Origin: an uncultured Rikenellaceae bacterium
Lineage (GTDB): Bacteria; Bacteroidota; Bacteroidia; Bacteroidales; Rikenellaceae
DNA length: 39,813 nt
Direction: 5' to 3'
Assembly: GCA_947038135.1 (NCBI GenBank)
Contig: CAMQVM010000001.1
Span: 1 to 39,813 of the forward strand
The notes beneath the pieces were generated by a model that made no database searches, was not told the DNA's origin, and saw nothing but the letters and a program-made list of their open reading frames with translations. Within the stretch, counting starts at the first letter, position 1; the number at the start of each line of letters is the position of its first letter. This document shows positions 9,314 through 18,271 of the stretch, one piece after another. Made by a program: the position numbers and the translations under genes.

Positions 9314-10957
9314 ATGAATGAAATTATAAGTATATTGATAGGCGTAGGGGGCGCATTGTTGTTTGAACAAAACAAATTATTGTTTGCATTTGGCGTACTG
9401 CTACTTACTGCAATACTGGTGTTATTTGATATCACTGGTGTTTTATTTTTGCTTGCAATATTTTGCATATCTGCTTTTTTCACTCTGTTTATAAAATCTT
9501 ACTTGATGGGTAAGAGATTCACAAAAACACCTGAGGAGCGTTTAGAAGCCTCAAAATATCAAGTAGAGATACCTGTAAAAGGTGGCAGTAATGTGTATAT
9601 TAAAAATCTCAGACAAGGCATTGTTGGTTATGGAGCTTCGGGAAGTGGAAAATCAGAATCATTAGGATGTACACTTTTGGAGCACTTTAATAAGTATAAT
9701 TTTGCGCTAGTATTATATGACCACAAAAATTTTGAGCTAACTCAATTTGCATATAATATCTATAGAAATAATACTAATGTATCATTTCACAGTTTCGCAA
9801 TTCAATCTCCTGAACATTCGGTGCGGTTAAACCCACTCGACCCTTTATATATCAAAGATGAAGCTTCTCTTAATGCCATTCTTAATGGTATCATAATAGG
9901 ATTTACTGGAAAAGAACCTACCGATGACACATCTAGGTACTTTCATAATGGTGCATTAAGTTTGCTAGCTGGCGTAACTTGGCGGTTAAAAACAGAGTTT
10001 CCCGACAAATGCAACTTACCTTATCTCGCTGCATTTATTCTCATGGCTGACCACGACGGTATAGAATATGATGCTAAAGGCAATGAATATAAGATACCTC
10101 TGCAACTACTTAAAGAATTTATAGAGGTAGATGATAGAGCTTCAATGCTAGCTAGTGTTTTTATGAAAATAAGTAACCCTAAAGAGCAAAGCTCATTGCT
10201 TGGTACTGTCGCATCTTATATGCGTACGATCTCTGACCCTGCGGTATTCTACCTGCTAAGTGCTAATGATTTTTTTCTTGACATAAATAAGAAAAACAAT
10301 AGAAAAGTATTATCATTAATTAATACTACTGGAACGCTAGGAAGTGTAATAACTCCTATCATATCTATGGTTGTGGAAACTATTTTTCAGAAAATTTCAG
10401 AATCATCAAATGAAGATGATATAGCATTTGTTCTTGATGAAGCGCCTCGACTACGAGCACAAAACTTAGGCGCACGAGTATCTACATTACGTGCCTTAGG
10501 AGTATCGTTTGTTTACTTGATGCAAGATAGAGTGCAGGCGAAAGTTGCAACAGATGGCAAGGAATATCTGATAGATGAAGTACTGGCTAACCTATCTACT
10601 AAATTTCTAGGCAAAGCCAATGACCCAAAAAGTGCTAAGAACTATGAGGGTTATTTCGAGGAGATAAAAGAAACACAAAAATCTATAACATCAGGCGGTT
10701 TTTTCTCGAAAGGTGGCAATAGAACTACCACATCTAAGAAAGATAGGCGTGAGGTAAAAGACTATGAATTTCAAAGGTTAAAACCTGGGGTGTTCTATTT
10801 TTTGTCAAATGAAGTTTCAAAAAAAATCACTTTTGCATACAACAAAATTAAGCATGACAAGGTGATGCCTCCGAAAGTTAGAAACATAACAATCGAAGAA
10901 TTAGAAGCAAACTATTTGCACATAATAAATGATGCAAAAACTTGCTTCTACAATTAA
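9314..10957 (+). CDS. Type IV coupling protein, VirD4/TraD-type ATPase
   Basis: This 547-aa protein has two or three N-terminal membrane segments (residues ~5-60), then a cytosolic ATPase domain. Walker A GASGSGKS is at 107-114 and Walker B FVLDEAPR at ~372-379, followed by a conserved R/Q-rich sensor region (SFVYLMQDRVQAK). It lacks the long C-terminal extension of some coupling proteins. T4CPs are hexameric pumps that recruit the relaxase-DNA complex to the secretion channel at the inner membrane. The gene begins the core T4SS cluster, upstream of the pilin-like gene. Confidence 0.9.
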   Translation: MNEIISILIGVGGALLFEQNKLLFAFGVLLLTAILVLFDITGVLFLLAIFCISAFFTLFIKSYLMGKRFTKTPEERLEASKYQVEIPVKGGSNVYIKNLRQGIVGYGASGSGKSESLGCTLLEHFNKYNFALVLYDHKNFELTQFAYNIYRNNTNVSFHSFAIQSPEHSVRLNPLDPLYIKDEASLNAILNGIIIGFTGKEPTDDTSRYFHNGALSLLAGVTWRLKTEFPDKCNLPYLAAFILMADHDGIEYDAKGNEYKIPLQLLKEFIEVDDRASMLASVFMKISNPKEQSSLLGTVASYMRTISDPAVFYLLSANDFFLDINKKNNRKVLSLINTTGTLGSVITPIISMVVETIFQKISESSNEDDIAFVLDEAPRLRAQNLGARVSTLRALGVSFVYLMQDRVQAKVATDGKEYLIDEVLANLSTKFLGKANDPKSAKNYEGYFEEIKETQKSITSGGFFSKGGNRTTTSKKDRREVKDYEFQRLKPGVFYFLSNEVSKKITFAYNKIKHDKVMPPKVRNITIEELEANYLHIINDAKTCFYN

Positions 10958-10965
10958 TTAAAACT

Positions 10966-11085
10966 ATGAAAATATCAAATTCAACAGAGCAAAAGATTAT
11001 GATGGTATTCATGTCACTAATAGCATTTATCTCTATTATGTGCTGCCTTGGTATATTTTGCTATTGTCTAATCACTTACAACTAA
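10966..11085 (+). CDS. Small membrane protein (39 aa)
   Basis: The ATG at 10966 lies 8 bp after the coupling-protein stop, and the frame closes with TAA at 11083-11085. The product has a charged N-terminus (KISNSTEQK) and one hydrophobic helix rich in Met, Ile and Cys (residues ~12-36, including MCCLGIFCYC). Operon spacing and membrane character suggest a small transfer or entry-exclusion-like protein. No family is recognised, and the ORF is short enough to be chance. Confidence 0.5.
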   Translation: MKISNSTEQKIMMVFMSLIAFISIMCCLGIFCYCLITYN

Positions 11086-11102
11086 TTATAAAAATTTAAA
11101 TT

Positions 11103-11393
11103 ATGAAAACGAACAAAAAAAGAATCTGCGCAATTGCAACAGCTGTAACATTACTACCTCTAACAACTTATGCTAATATATTTGGTAATAATATAGAATC
11201 TATCAATGATGATGTAATGGAGATATTACCTTATGTATTAGTTATAATATTTATTGTTGGCGCAGTGATGGGAATTGCCAAAATTGGAGATAAAGGAGTA
11301 GGGCATCTAGTGGGATATATGATAAGCTACATATTAATACTAAGCGTATTTTATTCTATTGTTAGCTATATACTAACAGGTTCATTTGTATAA
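11103..11393 (+). CDS. traE: VirB2-like pilin subunit (TraE/DUF4134 type)
   Basis: This 96-aa protein has a signal sequence cleaved after TTYA (residue ~24), then two hydrophobic helices separated by a short charged loop (AKIGDKGVG). The length and topology match VirB2/TrbC pilins and the Bacteroidetes TraE family, with the IVGAVMGIAKIG stretch resembling the TraE IGAVVG core. It starts the VirB2-B3-B4 gene order. The product would assemble into the conjugative pilus or channel. The assignment rests on topology and synteny. Confidence 0.75.
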   Translation: MKTNKKRICAIATAVTLLPLTTYANIFGNNIESINDDVMEILPYVLVIIFIVGAVMGIAKIGDKGVGHLVGYMISYILILSVFYSIVSYILTGSFV

Positions 11394-11394
11394 C

Positions 11395-11676
11395 ATGAAC
11401 GCTATTAAAACACATAAACATTTGCGCAGAAAAGTCAGCTATTGGGGCTTGTCGGGTATATCCTTTATAATACTTGCTACTGTGTTTACAACAGGTGCTT
11501 TTTTACTCACTTTTACTGGATTCAGCAAGTTCAATTTAACTATATACCTAATAGCATTATTAGGTATATACACAACCCTTATGCTCGTAAAAAGTGACCT
11601 TATCGAAAATTACTATTTAAACAAAATCAAATTACCAACTAAAATTACAACCAATGCACGAGAACGATACAAGTAG
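11395..11676 (+). CDS. traF: VirB3-like inner-membrane protein (TraF/DUF4133 type)
   Basis: This 93-aa protein is called from the ATG at 11395, one base after the traE stop. An in-frame TTG at 11386 is less likely. It has a basic N-terminus (KTHKHLRRKVSYWGL), two transmembrane helices (residues ~20-60) and a basic tail. Size, topology and position between VirB2-like and VirB4-like genes fit TraF/VirB3, which partners the VirB4 ATPase. The 3' end overlaps the VirB4 start by 23 nt, implying coupled translation. Confidence 0.75.
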   Translation: MNAIKTHKHLRRKVSYWGLSGISFIILATVFTTGAFLLTFTGFSKFNLTIYLIALLGIYTTLMLVKSDLIENYYLNKIKLPTKITTNARERYK

Positions 11677-14164
11677 CTTTATCTTATCTCTATCTAACAA
11701 TGAAATTTGTTCAGCAAATGGGGATTATATTTTGGGGTATAAAATAAATTACCCCTCCAAACATACGCAAACAAAAGAAGACTTTGAGGAGTTAAACAAA
11801 TGCTGGGTAGATGTGTGTACACATCTACCAACTGGCACAATAGTTTTGAAATCTGATCTATACGAATTGAAAGAGTACGACTCTTCAAGCATGCAGGGCG
11901 GTGAGTTTCTTGATGTTGCAATGGCAAAACATTTTGAAGACCGTAAGTATATAGAGCATATAGGGTTTATATTCTTCATTGAGCCATCAAAACAGCAGTT
12001 TTCTAAGTCTATTCAGAATCCTTTTAACTTAATTAAGTTAGATGACAATTCTAGTGATCGAGAGGAGTTTAATAACGCTGTGGCAGAAGCTGCTGCACTA
12101 TTTCCTAAATCTCACAAACTGGAGGTGATGACAGAAGTAGAGTTTGACAACTACCAAAAATTTTACTTCAATGGGTTGCAGAAATCTCATTACACTGATA
12201 GCACCATCAATAAAGATAGTATCGAGGTTGACGATAAACAACTTGGTGTATTTGCTATTGTCAATGAGCAGAGCTTGCCCGATGAAACCAGCGTGTATAA
12301 AAAAGATAAGGGTTACAGCTCACTCGACAATGAGTATATATGTGGCTATATGGACGATTTTGGCACTGAGCTCAGGTGTTCTCATATACTCAACCAAATT
12401 ATAATTATCGACTCTCACCAAAGCCATATCAACAACATAAATACAACTATATCAAATTTAAAACATGCTGAATTGATATCTCCTGCTAACAAGATGAACA
12501 AGGAGCTATTAAGCGAGGTAATTGAGGAAGACACAAAATCATCTTCACTAAAATTTGTAAGAGGATCTATAAGTTTGATATTTGCAGGTAATACACCTAG
12601 CGAATTTAAAAGAATAAAATCTAACATTTCAGCGATTTTTAAAAGCAATGACATCAATGTAACCTATGCTAGAGGGGCTAGGCTGCAAGATATCTACCTT
12701 AACAGCTTTGTTACCAATGTAAGTAACCTATCGTCTTTTAACCTCTATATTGTTAATCTTCCTACTGCTATATCTTTATTTGTTTTGAACACAACATATA
12801 AAGATGATAAAGAGGGTGTGATACTTATGGATAGAGATAATACACCTACGGTATACGATTTTTGGGATACAAGCCATATCCGCAAAAATGAAAGAAACTT
12901 TGCAATTATTGCAGAACCTGGTTCGGGAAAATCTGTGGTGTGTCAATATCTTTTTTATCAGCTTCTGACTCGTCAAAATGTTAAAAATATTATTATTGAT
13001 GTGGGTAAGTCATATGAGCGATATGCACAAACTTTTGATAAAGAAAGGGTGCATATAATAAACTTTAAAGCAGATACGCCTATTGGTATCAATCCCTTTA
13101 GACTTTATGCGAATGATACCGACAAATTAGGTAAAATTGAATCTATTGAGCAGTTTGTTTGGGGAATCGTAAAGAGAAATGACAATCCTATTACAGGAGA
13201 AGAGAGCACCTCTATGCGTAATATAATTAATAGGTTTTATCAATCTGTAACAGAAACCAGCAAGCATAATTTTGAAGCTTTTTACAATTACATTGACAAC
13301 AATAAAGATACTATTCACAAAAAGGCAGGCATTGAGAATGAAGAGTATTTTAACGTATCTGAATTTTTGCATAATGGCGGTGAATTTTCGGGTAGTGGTA
13401 CTTATGCCCCAATGATAAGAGATATTGCAGGAGCTGAGGAAGATATAATATCGGCAATCGAGAAAAAGGATCTTGTGTTTATAGAGCTTGATGAGATAAA
13501 AGATAACCCTCTAATCCTTAACATTGCTATCATGGCTATAAAAGATACTATCCGTAGAGTTGTTTGGAAAGATCGCCTAACGAAAGCTATTGTGGTATTT
13601 GAGGAGTTTGCAAAATTGCTTGAGATAAGTAAAATTCGTAAATCAGTTGAATATTATATGCAGACAGCTCGAAAGTACCATGGGTCGATAGGTCTAGTGC
13701 TTCAAAATGTTAACCAGCTAACGTTTGAAACGCAGGGTACAATTGATAATATTGGAACTTTTGTCTTTCTCAAAGGTACTAAGATAGAATCAACAAGGCA
13801 GAAGCTTAACCTAAGCGACCATGTTGTCACTCAGCTTAAAAGTTTAAGTAATAATTTTGGTAACGAGGGTGATTATAAGTATTCAGAGGTGTTATTTTAT
13901 AACAATAATTCAATTTGTCAACCATATAGGATAGAGTTACCCTATGAGATGTTTTTAACATTTCAAACAGAGGGCGATTTATACGAGATTATAAATGCCC
14001 TATATGAGAGATATGGAACTATCAAAGCCGCTGTCGATACTTATATTAAGATGGAAAAGAGGAATCCTCATATAAGAGAGGAGATAAACAATAGCTTCAT
14101 AAAAGAAAAAGCTATAAATCCACTATGCACAATTAACGATATATTAACACTTAAATTACTTTAA
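11654..14164 (+). CDS. traG: VirB4-family conjugation ATPase (TraG)
   Basis: This 836-aa protein has an N-terminal VirB4/CagE-like region (~1-390) followed by an ATPase domain. Walker A AEPGSGKS is at 420-427 and Walker B AIVVFEEF at 645-652. Downstream, YMQTARKYHGSIGLVLQNVNQL is the typical arginine/glutamine segment of VirB4 proteins. These ATPases power pilus biogenesis and substrate transfer at the inner membrane. It overlaps traF and is followed after 1 bp by the VirB5-like gene. The length is normal for the family. Confidence 0.93.
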   Translation: MHENDTSSFILSLSNNEICSANGDYILGYKINYPSKHTQTKEDFEELNKCWVDVCTHLPTGTIVLKSDLYELKEYDSSSMQGGEFLDVAMAKHFEDRKYIEHIGFIFFIEPSKQQFSKSIQNPFNLIKLDDNSSDREEFNNAVAEAAALFPKSHKLEVMTEVEFDNYQKFYFNGLQKSHYTDSTINKDSIEVDDKQLGVFAIVNEQSLPDETSVYKKDKGYSSLDNEYICGYMDDFGTELRCSHILNQIIIIDSHQSHINNINTTISNLKHAELISPANKMNKELLSEVIEEDTKSSSLKFVRGSISLIFAGNTPSEFKRIKSNISAIFKSNDINVTYARGARLQDIYLNSFVTNVSNLSSFNLYIVNLPTAISLFVLNTTYKDDKEGVILMDRDNTPTVYDFWDTSHIRKNERNFAIIAEPGSGKSVVCQYLFYQLLTRQNVKNIIIDVGKSYERYAQTFDKERVHIINFKADTPIGINPFRLYANDTDKLGKIESIEQFVWGIVKRNDNPITGEESTSMRNIINRFYQSVTETSKHNFEAFYNYIDNNKDTIHKKAGIENEEYFNVSEFLHNGGEFSGSGTYAPMIRDIAGAEEDIISAIEKKDLVFIELDEIKDNPLILNIAIMAIKDTIRRVVWKDRLTKAIVVFEEFAKLLEISKIRKSVEYYMQTARKYHGSIGLVLQNVNQLTFETQGTIDNIGTFVFLKGTKIESTRQKLNLSDHVVTQLKSLSNNFGNEGDYKYSEVLFYNNNSICQPYRIELPYEMFLTFQTEGDLYEIINALYERYGTIKAAVDTYIKMEKRNPHIREEINNSFIKEKAINPLCTINDILTLKLL

Positions 14165-14165
14165 T

Positions 14166-14711
14166 ATGAAAACAATAATTTTGACACTAGTATTATTCGC
14201 CAGTGGTATAATGACAAATGCACAGGTGGTAGTCAATGACCCTGTTAATACAGCTCTCCTTAATTCTATATTGATCGAGTCCGCCACTTCATCTGCCTTA
14301 TCAGCTGACCATTTATCACTATTTAGCAAAATCTACCAAAAGGCTAGTAATGCGGTGAAAATCACATCATCTATTAACAGGATAATCACTCAGTCAAAGA
14401 GAACTTATCAGTCAATAAATAGAGTAGGAAAGCAGATTAAAAGCTTAGAAAACAAGGTATCTGCTAGGCAATTATCTCTTATAACTTCATCACTAGATAA
14501 TGGGCTAAGACAGTGCGAAAATTTAGTCGAAGACGTTTTGCAAATCCTATCTTCAGATGCCAGTGTCGGATTTAAGATGAGTGATTATGAGAGATATGAT
14601 ATTTTGCGAAAACGACTTGATGAACTTGATGATATTTTTGATGAAACAAATAAATTATCAAGAGAATTAAGCCAGTTAGATTCGAGTACACAGTTACTTA
14701 ATGAATTTTAA
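14166..14711 (+). CDS. traI: VirB5-like secreted protein (TraI/DUF4141 type)
   Basis: This 181-aa protein has a signal peptide (cleavage near TNAQ, residue 20), then the VVVNDPVN segment characteristic of Bacteroidetes TraI (VV-x-DP-x-N) and a long helical, coiled-coil-prone body (residues 60-175). VirB5 proteins sit at the pilus tip or in the periplasm. Spacing is 1 bp after traG and 2 bp before traJ. It is shorter than many TraI members (~200-210 aa). Confidence 0.75.
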   Translation: MKTIILTLVLFASGIMTNAQVVVNDPVNTALLNSILIESATSSALSADHLSLFSKIYQKASNAVKITSSINRIITQSKRTYQSINRVGKQIKSLENKVSARQLSLITSSLDNGLRQCENLVEDVLQILSSDASVGFKMSDYERYDILRKRLDELDDIFDETNKLSRELSQLDSSTQLLNEF

Positions 14712-14713
14712 AG

Positions 14714-15520
14714 ATGATTGAATTAGACACAATAACTAATATTTTCAACGAATTAACCAATAAGATTGGTTTTTTCAGCTCAGTAAGTTATGGCATTAAA
14801 ATACTAATGAGTATTTTTATCATTAGAAATTTTATTAATATATATCAGAACTCAATTAAACAAGGTGAGTTTGATTTTCAAGCGATACTTAGAGAGCTCT
14901 TTTATATCGCCCTAATTTTCTCTTTTCAACCGATTATCTCATCAGTAGATGCAATAGTGTCTGAGTATGGAAAATTAATGGTGGCGAGTATAGAGGGTAG
15001 TAGTAGTCCCTATGAAGATGCGTTATCAAATGCACTTAAAGATAGTTTTGGAGGGCTCGATGGTAGCGATGGAGTTATCGGATTATTGACTTCTATCAAT
15101 GATCTATACTCTGGTGTGATTATATACCCCATTGTTGCTATTCTACTCGGTATAGCATGGGTGATAAATACGGTGGTGCTTAATACATTTATTGTTGAGC
15201 GTGGTTTCTTGATGTTTCTCTTTAATCTTATACTACCAATCATTATAGGACTATCAGCAATTGATTCGCACAAGGAAGAAAAAAATGCAGACCTACACAG
15301 AATAATCCGTTACTATTGTGTAATAATACTTAGCGGTTACTGTTTTGTTGTAGCATCATTTGCTATGGATTATTTGTTTGTTGAGCTAACAGATTATGCA
15401 CCTGACTCTATAATTTCAAAACCTCTATCACTGCTAGTATATGCTGTGATATGTGTGTTTTCAAAAGTAAAACTATTTGGAAGCTCTATTCAATTATTGA
15501 ACAAAATGTTCGGAATTTAA
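14714..15520 (+). CDS. traJ: VirB6-like polytopic membrane protein (TraJ)
   Basis: This 268-aa protein has about five to six hydrophobic segments (near residues 25-45, 55-75, 135-160, 160-185, 200-225 and 235-255). A soluble loop at ~85-130 is rich in Gly and Ser. Position after the VirB5-like gene and the topology fit TraJ/VirB6, the inner-membrane channel component. Family TraJ is usually longer (~330 aa), so this is a compact member. Confidence 0.75.
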   Translation: MIELDTITNIFNELTNKIGFFSSVSYGIKILMSIFIIRNFINIYQNSIKQGEFDFQAILRELFYIALIFSFQPIISSVDAIVSEYGKLMVASIEGSSSPYEDALSNALKDSFGGLDGSDGVIGLLTSINDLYSGVIIYPIVAILLGIAWVINTVVLNTFIVERGFLMFLFNLILPIIIGLSAIDSHKEEKNADLHRIIRYYCVIILSGYCFVVASFAMDYLFVELTDYAPDSIISKPLSLLVYAVICVFSKVKLFGSSIQLLNKMFGI

Positions 15521-15531
15521 AAAAACTTATT

Positions 15532-16149
15532 ATGCAAATAAATGACATCTCAAAATTTTTAATAAGAAACACTATTGTAGTATATGCAATGACTACGCTA
15601 GCAATTGTATCTAGTATTATGACTTACATAGCCTTTCAAAAATCATTAGAAGAGAGCAGAAAGTATATCTATGTATATCAAGCTGGCACTACTGGGGAGA
15701 TTGTGCCTATGCACGTCACCGCTCGAAGAGATAATCTAGAAATAGAATGTAAAGGGCATCTCGTAAATTTTGCTACCTTGTATTATGGAGCAAGCCATGA
15801 CAACTATGATATTAGCAAAGAGAAAGCAGTTTGGCTTGGTGATTTTCTTGAATTGTACAAAGCTAGTAGGCGAGTGAAATTAAAAGAGAGTATTATCACT
15901 TACGGAATAAAAAATGTTGCTTATATTCTACCTGAGAATTTTGTTATCACCAAAGTTTCAGATGACTTATTTAAGTTCAATATTATGATTAACCTCGATA
16001 CGAAAATTGGCAACTCTATCAAACGAAGCGTAATCGTAGCCAGTGGCGATATAGAAGTTGTTGAAAGAAATTTCCCTCACAATCCTCACGGATTATTCAT
16101 AAAAAACTATAATGAAGAACGAACTATTGAATTAACTGAAAATGAATAA
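15532..16149 (+). CDS. traK: VirB8-like bitopic protein (TraK)
   Basis: The start is called at the ATG at 15532, which follows traJ by 11 bp. The longer frame from 15451 would overlap traJ and lacks the expected cytosolic-tail/TM layout. The 205-aa protein has a short cytosolic tail, one TM helix (~15-40: TIVVYAMTTLAIVSSIMTYI) and a periplasmic alpha/beta domain, the VirB8 topology. It shares the short N-terminal tail and helix of TraK proteins. It bridges inner-membrane and outer-membrane core components. Its end overlaps traM by 8 nt. Confidence 0.8.
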   Translation: MQINDISKFLIRNTIVVYAMTTLAIVSSIMTYIAFQKSLEESRKYIYVYQAGTTGEIVPMHVTARRDNLEIECKGHLVNFATLYYGASHDNYDISKEKAVWLGDFLELYKASRRVKLKESIITYGIKNVAYILPENFVITKVSDDLFKFNIMINLDTKIGNSIKRSVIVASGDIEVVERNFPHNPHGLFIKNYNEERTIELTENE

Positions 16150-17212
16150 ATTATTTGAAACACTCGAAAAATTGGGGATATCCAAAACGATGTTTTGCTT
16201 CCTCGTCCTTGCACTGATTTTTTTAATTAGCGTAGGTATTTACCAATTTAACTCGTCCAGTGGTCCGAAAACCACTATCAAAAAAGAGTCACAAATACTT
16301 GATAGTCTATATAGTCAAGAGCATAAGTTATCTGTTTTTCACAAAAAAATAGAAATGTATGAGAATGCTTATCAAGAAGAGAACAAAGGAGCCGATGATA
16401 AAGCTATGCCAAACATCAATCGTATTACTTTATCAGGAGCAATTGAAGAGAAAAAGAAGCAAGATAAAATTGACAATTTAGAAAAACAAGAGTATAGCGA
16501 TCGTCTTGAAAGAATTTCTACAAATAACAATGCTTATAGCAGTAGAATCGATGAGATAGGCGCAAATAATCGTGTTACTCCTAGCAGAGTTGCAGCACCT
16601 AGTAATCCTCAATATGAAGAGCTAGAACGCAAGATTAACAGTAGAAACAATCAAGAGCAGAAGCAAGAGAAGACACCTGCTGCAGCTCCAGTTGCTGCAA
16701 ATAATTTAACTACCAATTTTGCTGCTTCATCTAACAATGCTAACAGCACAGGTAATCTTATTAAGGCTACAATTCACAAAACACAAGTAGTCAAAAATAA
16801 TCAACCTGTTGTAATTAGAACGACTGAAACTCTTAAAATAAACAACATATCTATACCTCGAAATTCTTTATTGATTGGTTTAAGCTCCTTTGGCGCAAAT
16901 CGTTTGCAAATTAAAATATCAACTATAAAGTATGCAAATAATCTCATACCTGTTAACATAACCATATACGGTAGTGATGGTATAGCTGGGTTACCAATTC
17001 AAAATAATGAGATAATACAAGAAGTAGGAAATGATGCAGTAGATGACGTAGTAAATGAAGTCGACAATGAACTAAGCCAATTAGGAATATTAGGTAAGGT
17101 TACTGGAGGTATTATCAAACAAGGCTCTCGCTTAACTGCCAATGCGGAGAACAAAGAGGTGAAATTAATAGACAATCAACAAATATTTATCAAAATCAAT
17201 AATAATAATTAA
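16142..17212 (+). CDS. traM: VirB10-like periplasm-spanning protein (TraM)
   Basis: This 356-aa protein has one N-terminal TM helix (~17-37), a disordered Gln/Lys/Asn/Ala-rich stretch (~45-200) and a C-terminal beta domain. The C-terminal part contains ISIPRNSLLIGLSSFG, then RLQIKISTIKYANNLIPVNI and IYGSDGIAGLPI, the hallmark TraM pattern (IPRNT-x-VYG, then YPVNL-x-VYD-x-DG). VirB10 proteins link both membranes and sense ATPase energy. The gene overlaps traK and abuts traN. Confidence 0.88.
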   Translation: MNKLFETLEKLGISKTMFCFLVLALIFLISVGIYQFNSSSGPKTTIKKESQILDSLYSQEHKLSVFHKKIEMYENAYQEENKGADDKAMPNINRITLSGAIEEKKKQDKIDNLEKQEYSDRLERISTNNNAYSSRIDEIGANNRVTPSRVAAPSNPQYEELERKINSRNNQEQKQEKTPAAAPVAANNLTTNFAASSNNANSTGNLIKATIHKTQVVKNNQPVVIRTTETLKINNISIPRNSLLIGLSSFGANRLQIKISTIKYANNLIPVNITIYGSDGIAGLPIQNNEIIQEVGNDAVDDVVNEVDNELSQLGILGKVTGGIIKQGSRLTANAENKEVKLIDNQQIFIKINNNN

Positions 17213-17213
17213 A

Positions 17214-18059
17214 ATGAAAACAAAAATGAAAACACTTATGACATTAATACTAGTATTAGTAGTATCTACCTCTAGCGCACAATCTATCAAAGATTTAAGA
17301 TTAAAAAATGATAAGATAATGCAACTTGTATTTACAAATGATATATCTTCTGCTAAGATATCCCGACCCGATATAATAAATATATCCGTAGAGAAAAATG
17401 TTGCATACCTTATGCCTGTATTAGATTTTGAAAATAGCTGTAACCTTACAATCATTACAGATAGCTTATACTATGAATTTAATGTAAACTATGATTCTCT
17501 AGCATCTCAATTTACATACTTGATTACCGAGGACGAAGCAACATTTAATATTAAATATAAAGGGTCACTAAAGCGAGATATTGTTGCATCAACACCAGTT
17601 CCGACAATAGCAGTTCCAAAACACTCCTCAGAATTTACATCAATTATAAGAAGCGGTGGGTACTTATTCAATAACAATGTTGTTGTTAATGATGTATATT
17701 TATCGCTCAATGGTATATATACAAGAGAAGAATTTATATATATGTCTGTGACAATAGATAATGATTCAGATATAGATTACGATCTCGAGAATTTCACCTT
17801 TCTTATTTCGGCAAAAGAGAAAAAAACTATCACAACAGACGAATTTAATCAGGTTCAAATATTGGGTCAATCACGCAAACCTGCTGTGATCGCAAAAAAA
17901 TCATCCGCTAAAATTGTATTTGCATTGCAGAAATTTAACCTTAACAAAGATAAAGTACTTACTATTGATATGATTGAGAAGAATGGAGAGCGCAATATCA
18001 CTTTGACTGTTAAACCTCACACTATTGCAAAATCTCAATCTGTTAAACATGAAAATTAG
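17214..18059 (+). CDS. traN: VirB9-like protein (TraN) carrying an embedded dispersed repeat
   Basis: This 281-aa protein has a signal peptide (cleavage after SSAQ, ~residue 24), followed by the N-terminal VirB9/TraN beta domain (MQLVFTNDISSAKIS ... VAYLMPV ... SLYYEFNVNY) and a C-terminal domain ending VKPH. VirB9 forms the outer-membrane core with VirB10. The ATG at 17214 is one base after traM; internal ATGs at 17226 and 17238 are alternatives. A copy of the plasmid-wide repeat (17557-17577) lies in-frame near residues 115-122, coding YKGSLKR. Confidence 0.85.
   Translation: MKTKMKTLMTLILVLVVSTSSAQSIKDLRLKNDKIMQLVFTNDISSAKISRPDIINISVEKNVAYLMPVLDFENSCNLTIITDSLYYEFNVNYDSLASQFTYLITEDEATFNIKYKGSLKRDIVASTPVPTIAVPKHSSEFTSIIRSGGYLFNNNVVVNDVYLSLNGIYTREEFIYMSVTIDNDSDIDYDLENFTFLISAKEKKTITTDEFNQVQILGQSRKPAVIAKKSSAKIVFALQKFNLNKDKVLTIDMIEKNGERNITLTVKPHTIAKSQSVKHEN
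17557..17577 (+). repeat. Dispersed repeat copy 3, inside traN
   Basis: AAAGGGTCACTAAAGCGAG is inside the traN reading frame, between the two predicted domains. It is identical to the core of the copy at 28264 and the inverted copy at 39585-39606. Confidence 0.85.
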
Positions 18060-18108
18060 ACCTACATTTAATACTAATACTAGTATTCTTTTGTCTATAT
18101 TAAAATTG

Positions 18109-18146
18109 ATAAAGAGGCTCTTTCAGAATTAAAAGCCTCTTTATTT
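18109..18146 (+). terminator. Terminator of the tra operon
   Basis: ATAAAGAGGCT (18109-18119) and AGCCTCTTTAT (18134-18144) form a perfect 11-bp stem with a 14-base loop, 50 bp after the traN stop and followed by TT. It likely ends the T4SS transcript. Confidence 0.75.
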
Positions 18147-18191
18147 ACATAATATAACATTAAGTTTTTTGACAGAGAAAGATAATTACTA

Positions 18192-18266
18192 ATAAAAAAA
18201 TAGGGGTAAAGCATAACGCTCGACCCCTATTTAATTGATTGAGGTTCGCACCTCTCTCGCTTTAGT
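18192..18266 (-). ncRNA. Candidate ~75-nt small RNA with own promoter and terminator
   Basis: Read on the - strand, a clear Bacteroidetes promoter (-7 TATCTTTG at 18279-18272, with TTTG upstream near 18300) precedes a short non-coding stretch. The predicted transcript contains a small hairpin (GAGGTGCGAACCTC) and ends in AAATAGGGGT ... ACCCCTATTT plus a run of T's at 18199-18193. The 5' part (ACTAAAGCGAG) is a partial copy of the dispersed repeat. No ORF fits inside. It could be an independent RNA or a leader/terminator cassette. The promoter position defines the 5' end only approximately. Confidence 0.5.
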
Positions 18267-18270
18267 TGCT
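18256..18270 (-). repeat. Dispersed repeat copy 4 (partial)
   Basis: On the - strand this reads AGCAACTAAAGCGAG, sharing ACTAAAGCGAG with the full repeats. It falls at the start of the candidate small RNA. Confidence 0.55.
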
Positions 18271-18271
18271 A

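Noticed and set aside
15451..15531. Longer start for the VirB8-like gene
   Set aside because: It would overlap traJ by 70 nt and add a non-conserved tail; the ATG at 15532 gives the expected VirB8 topology.
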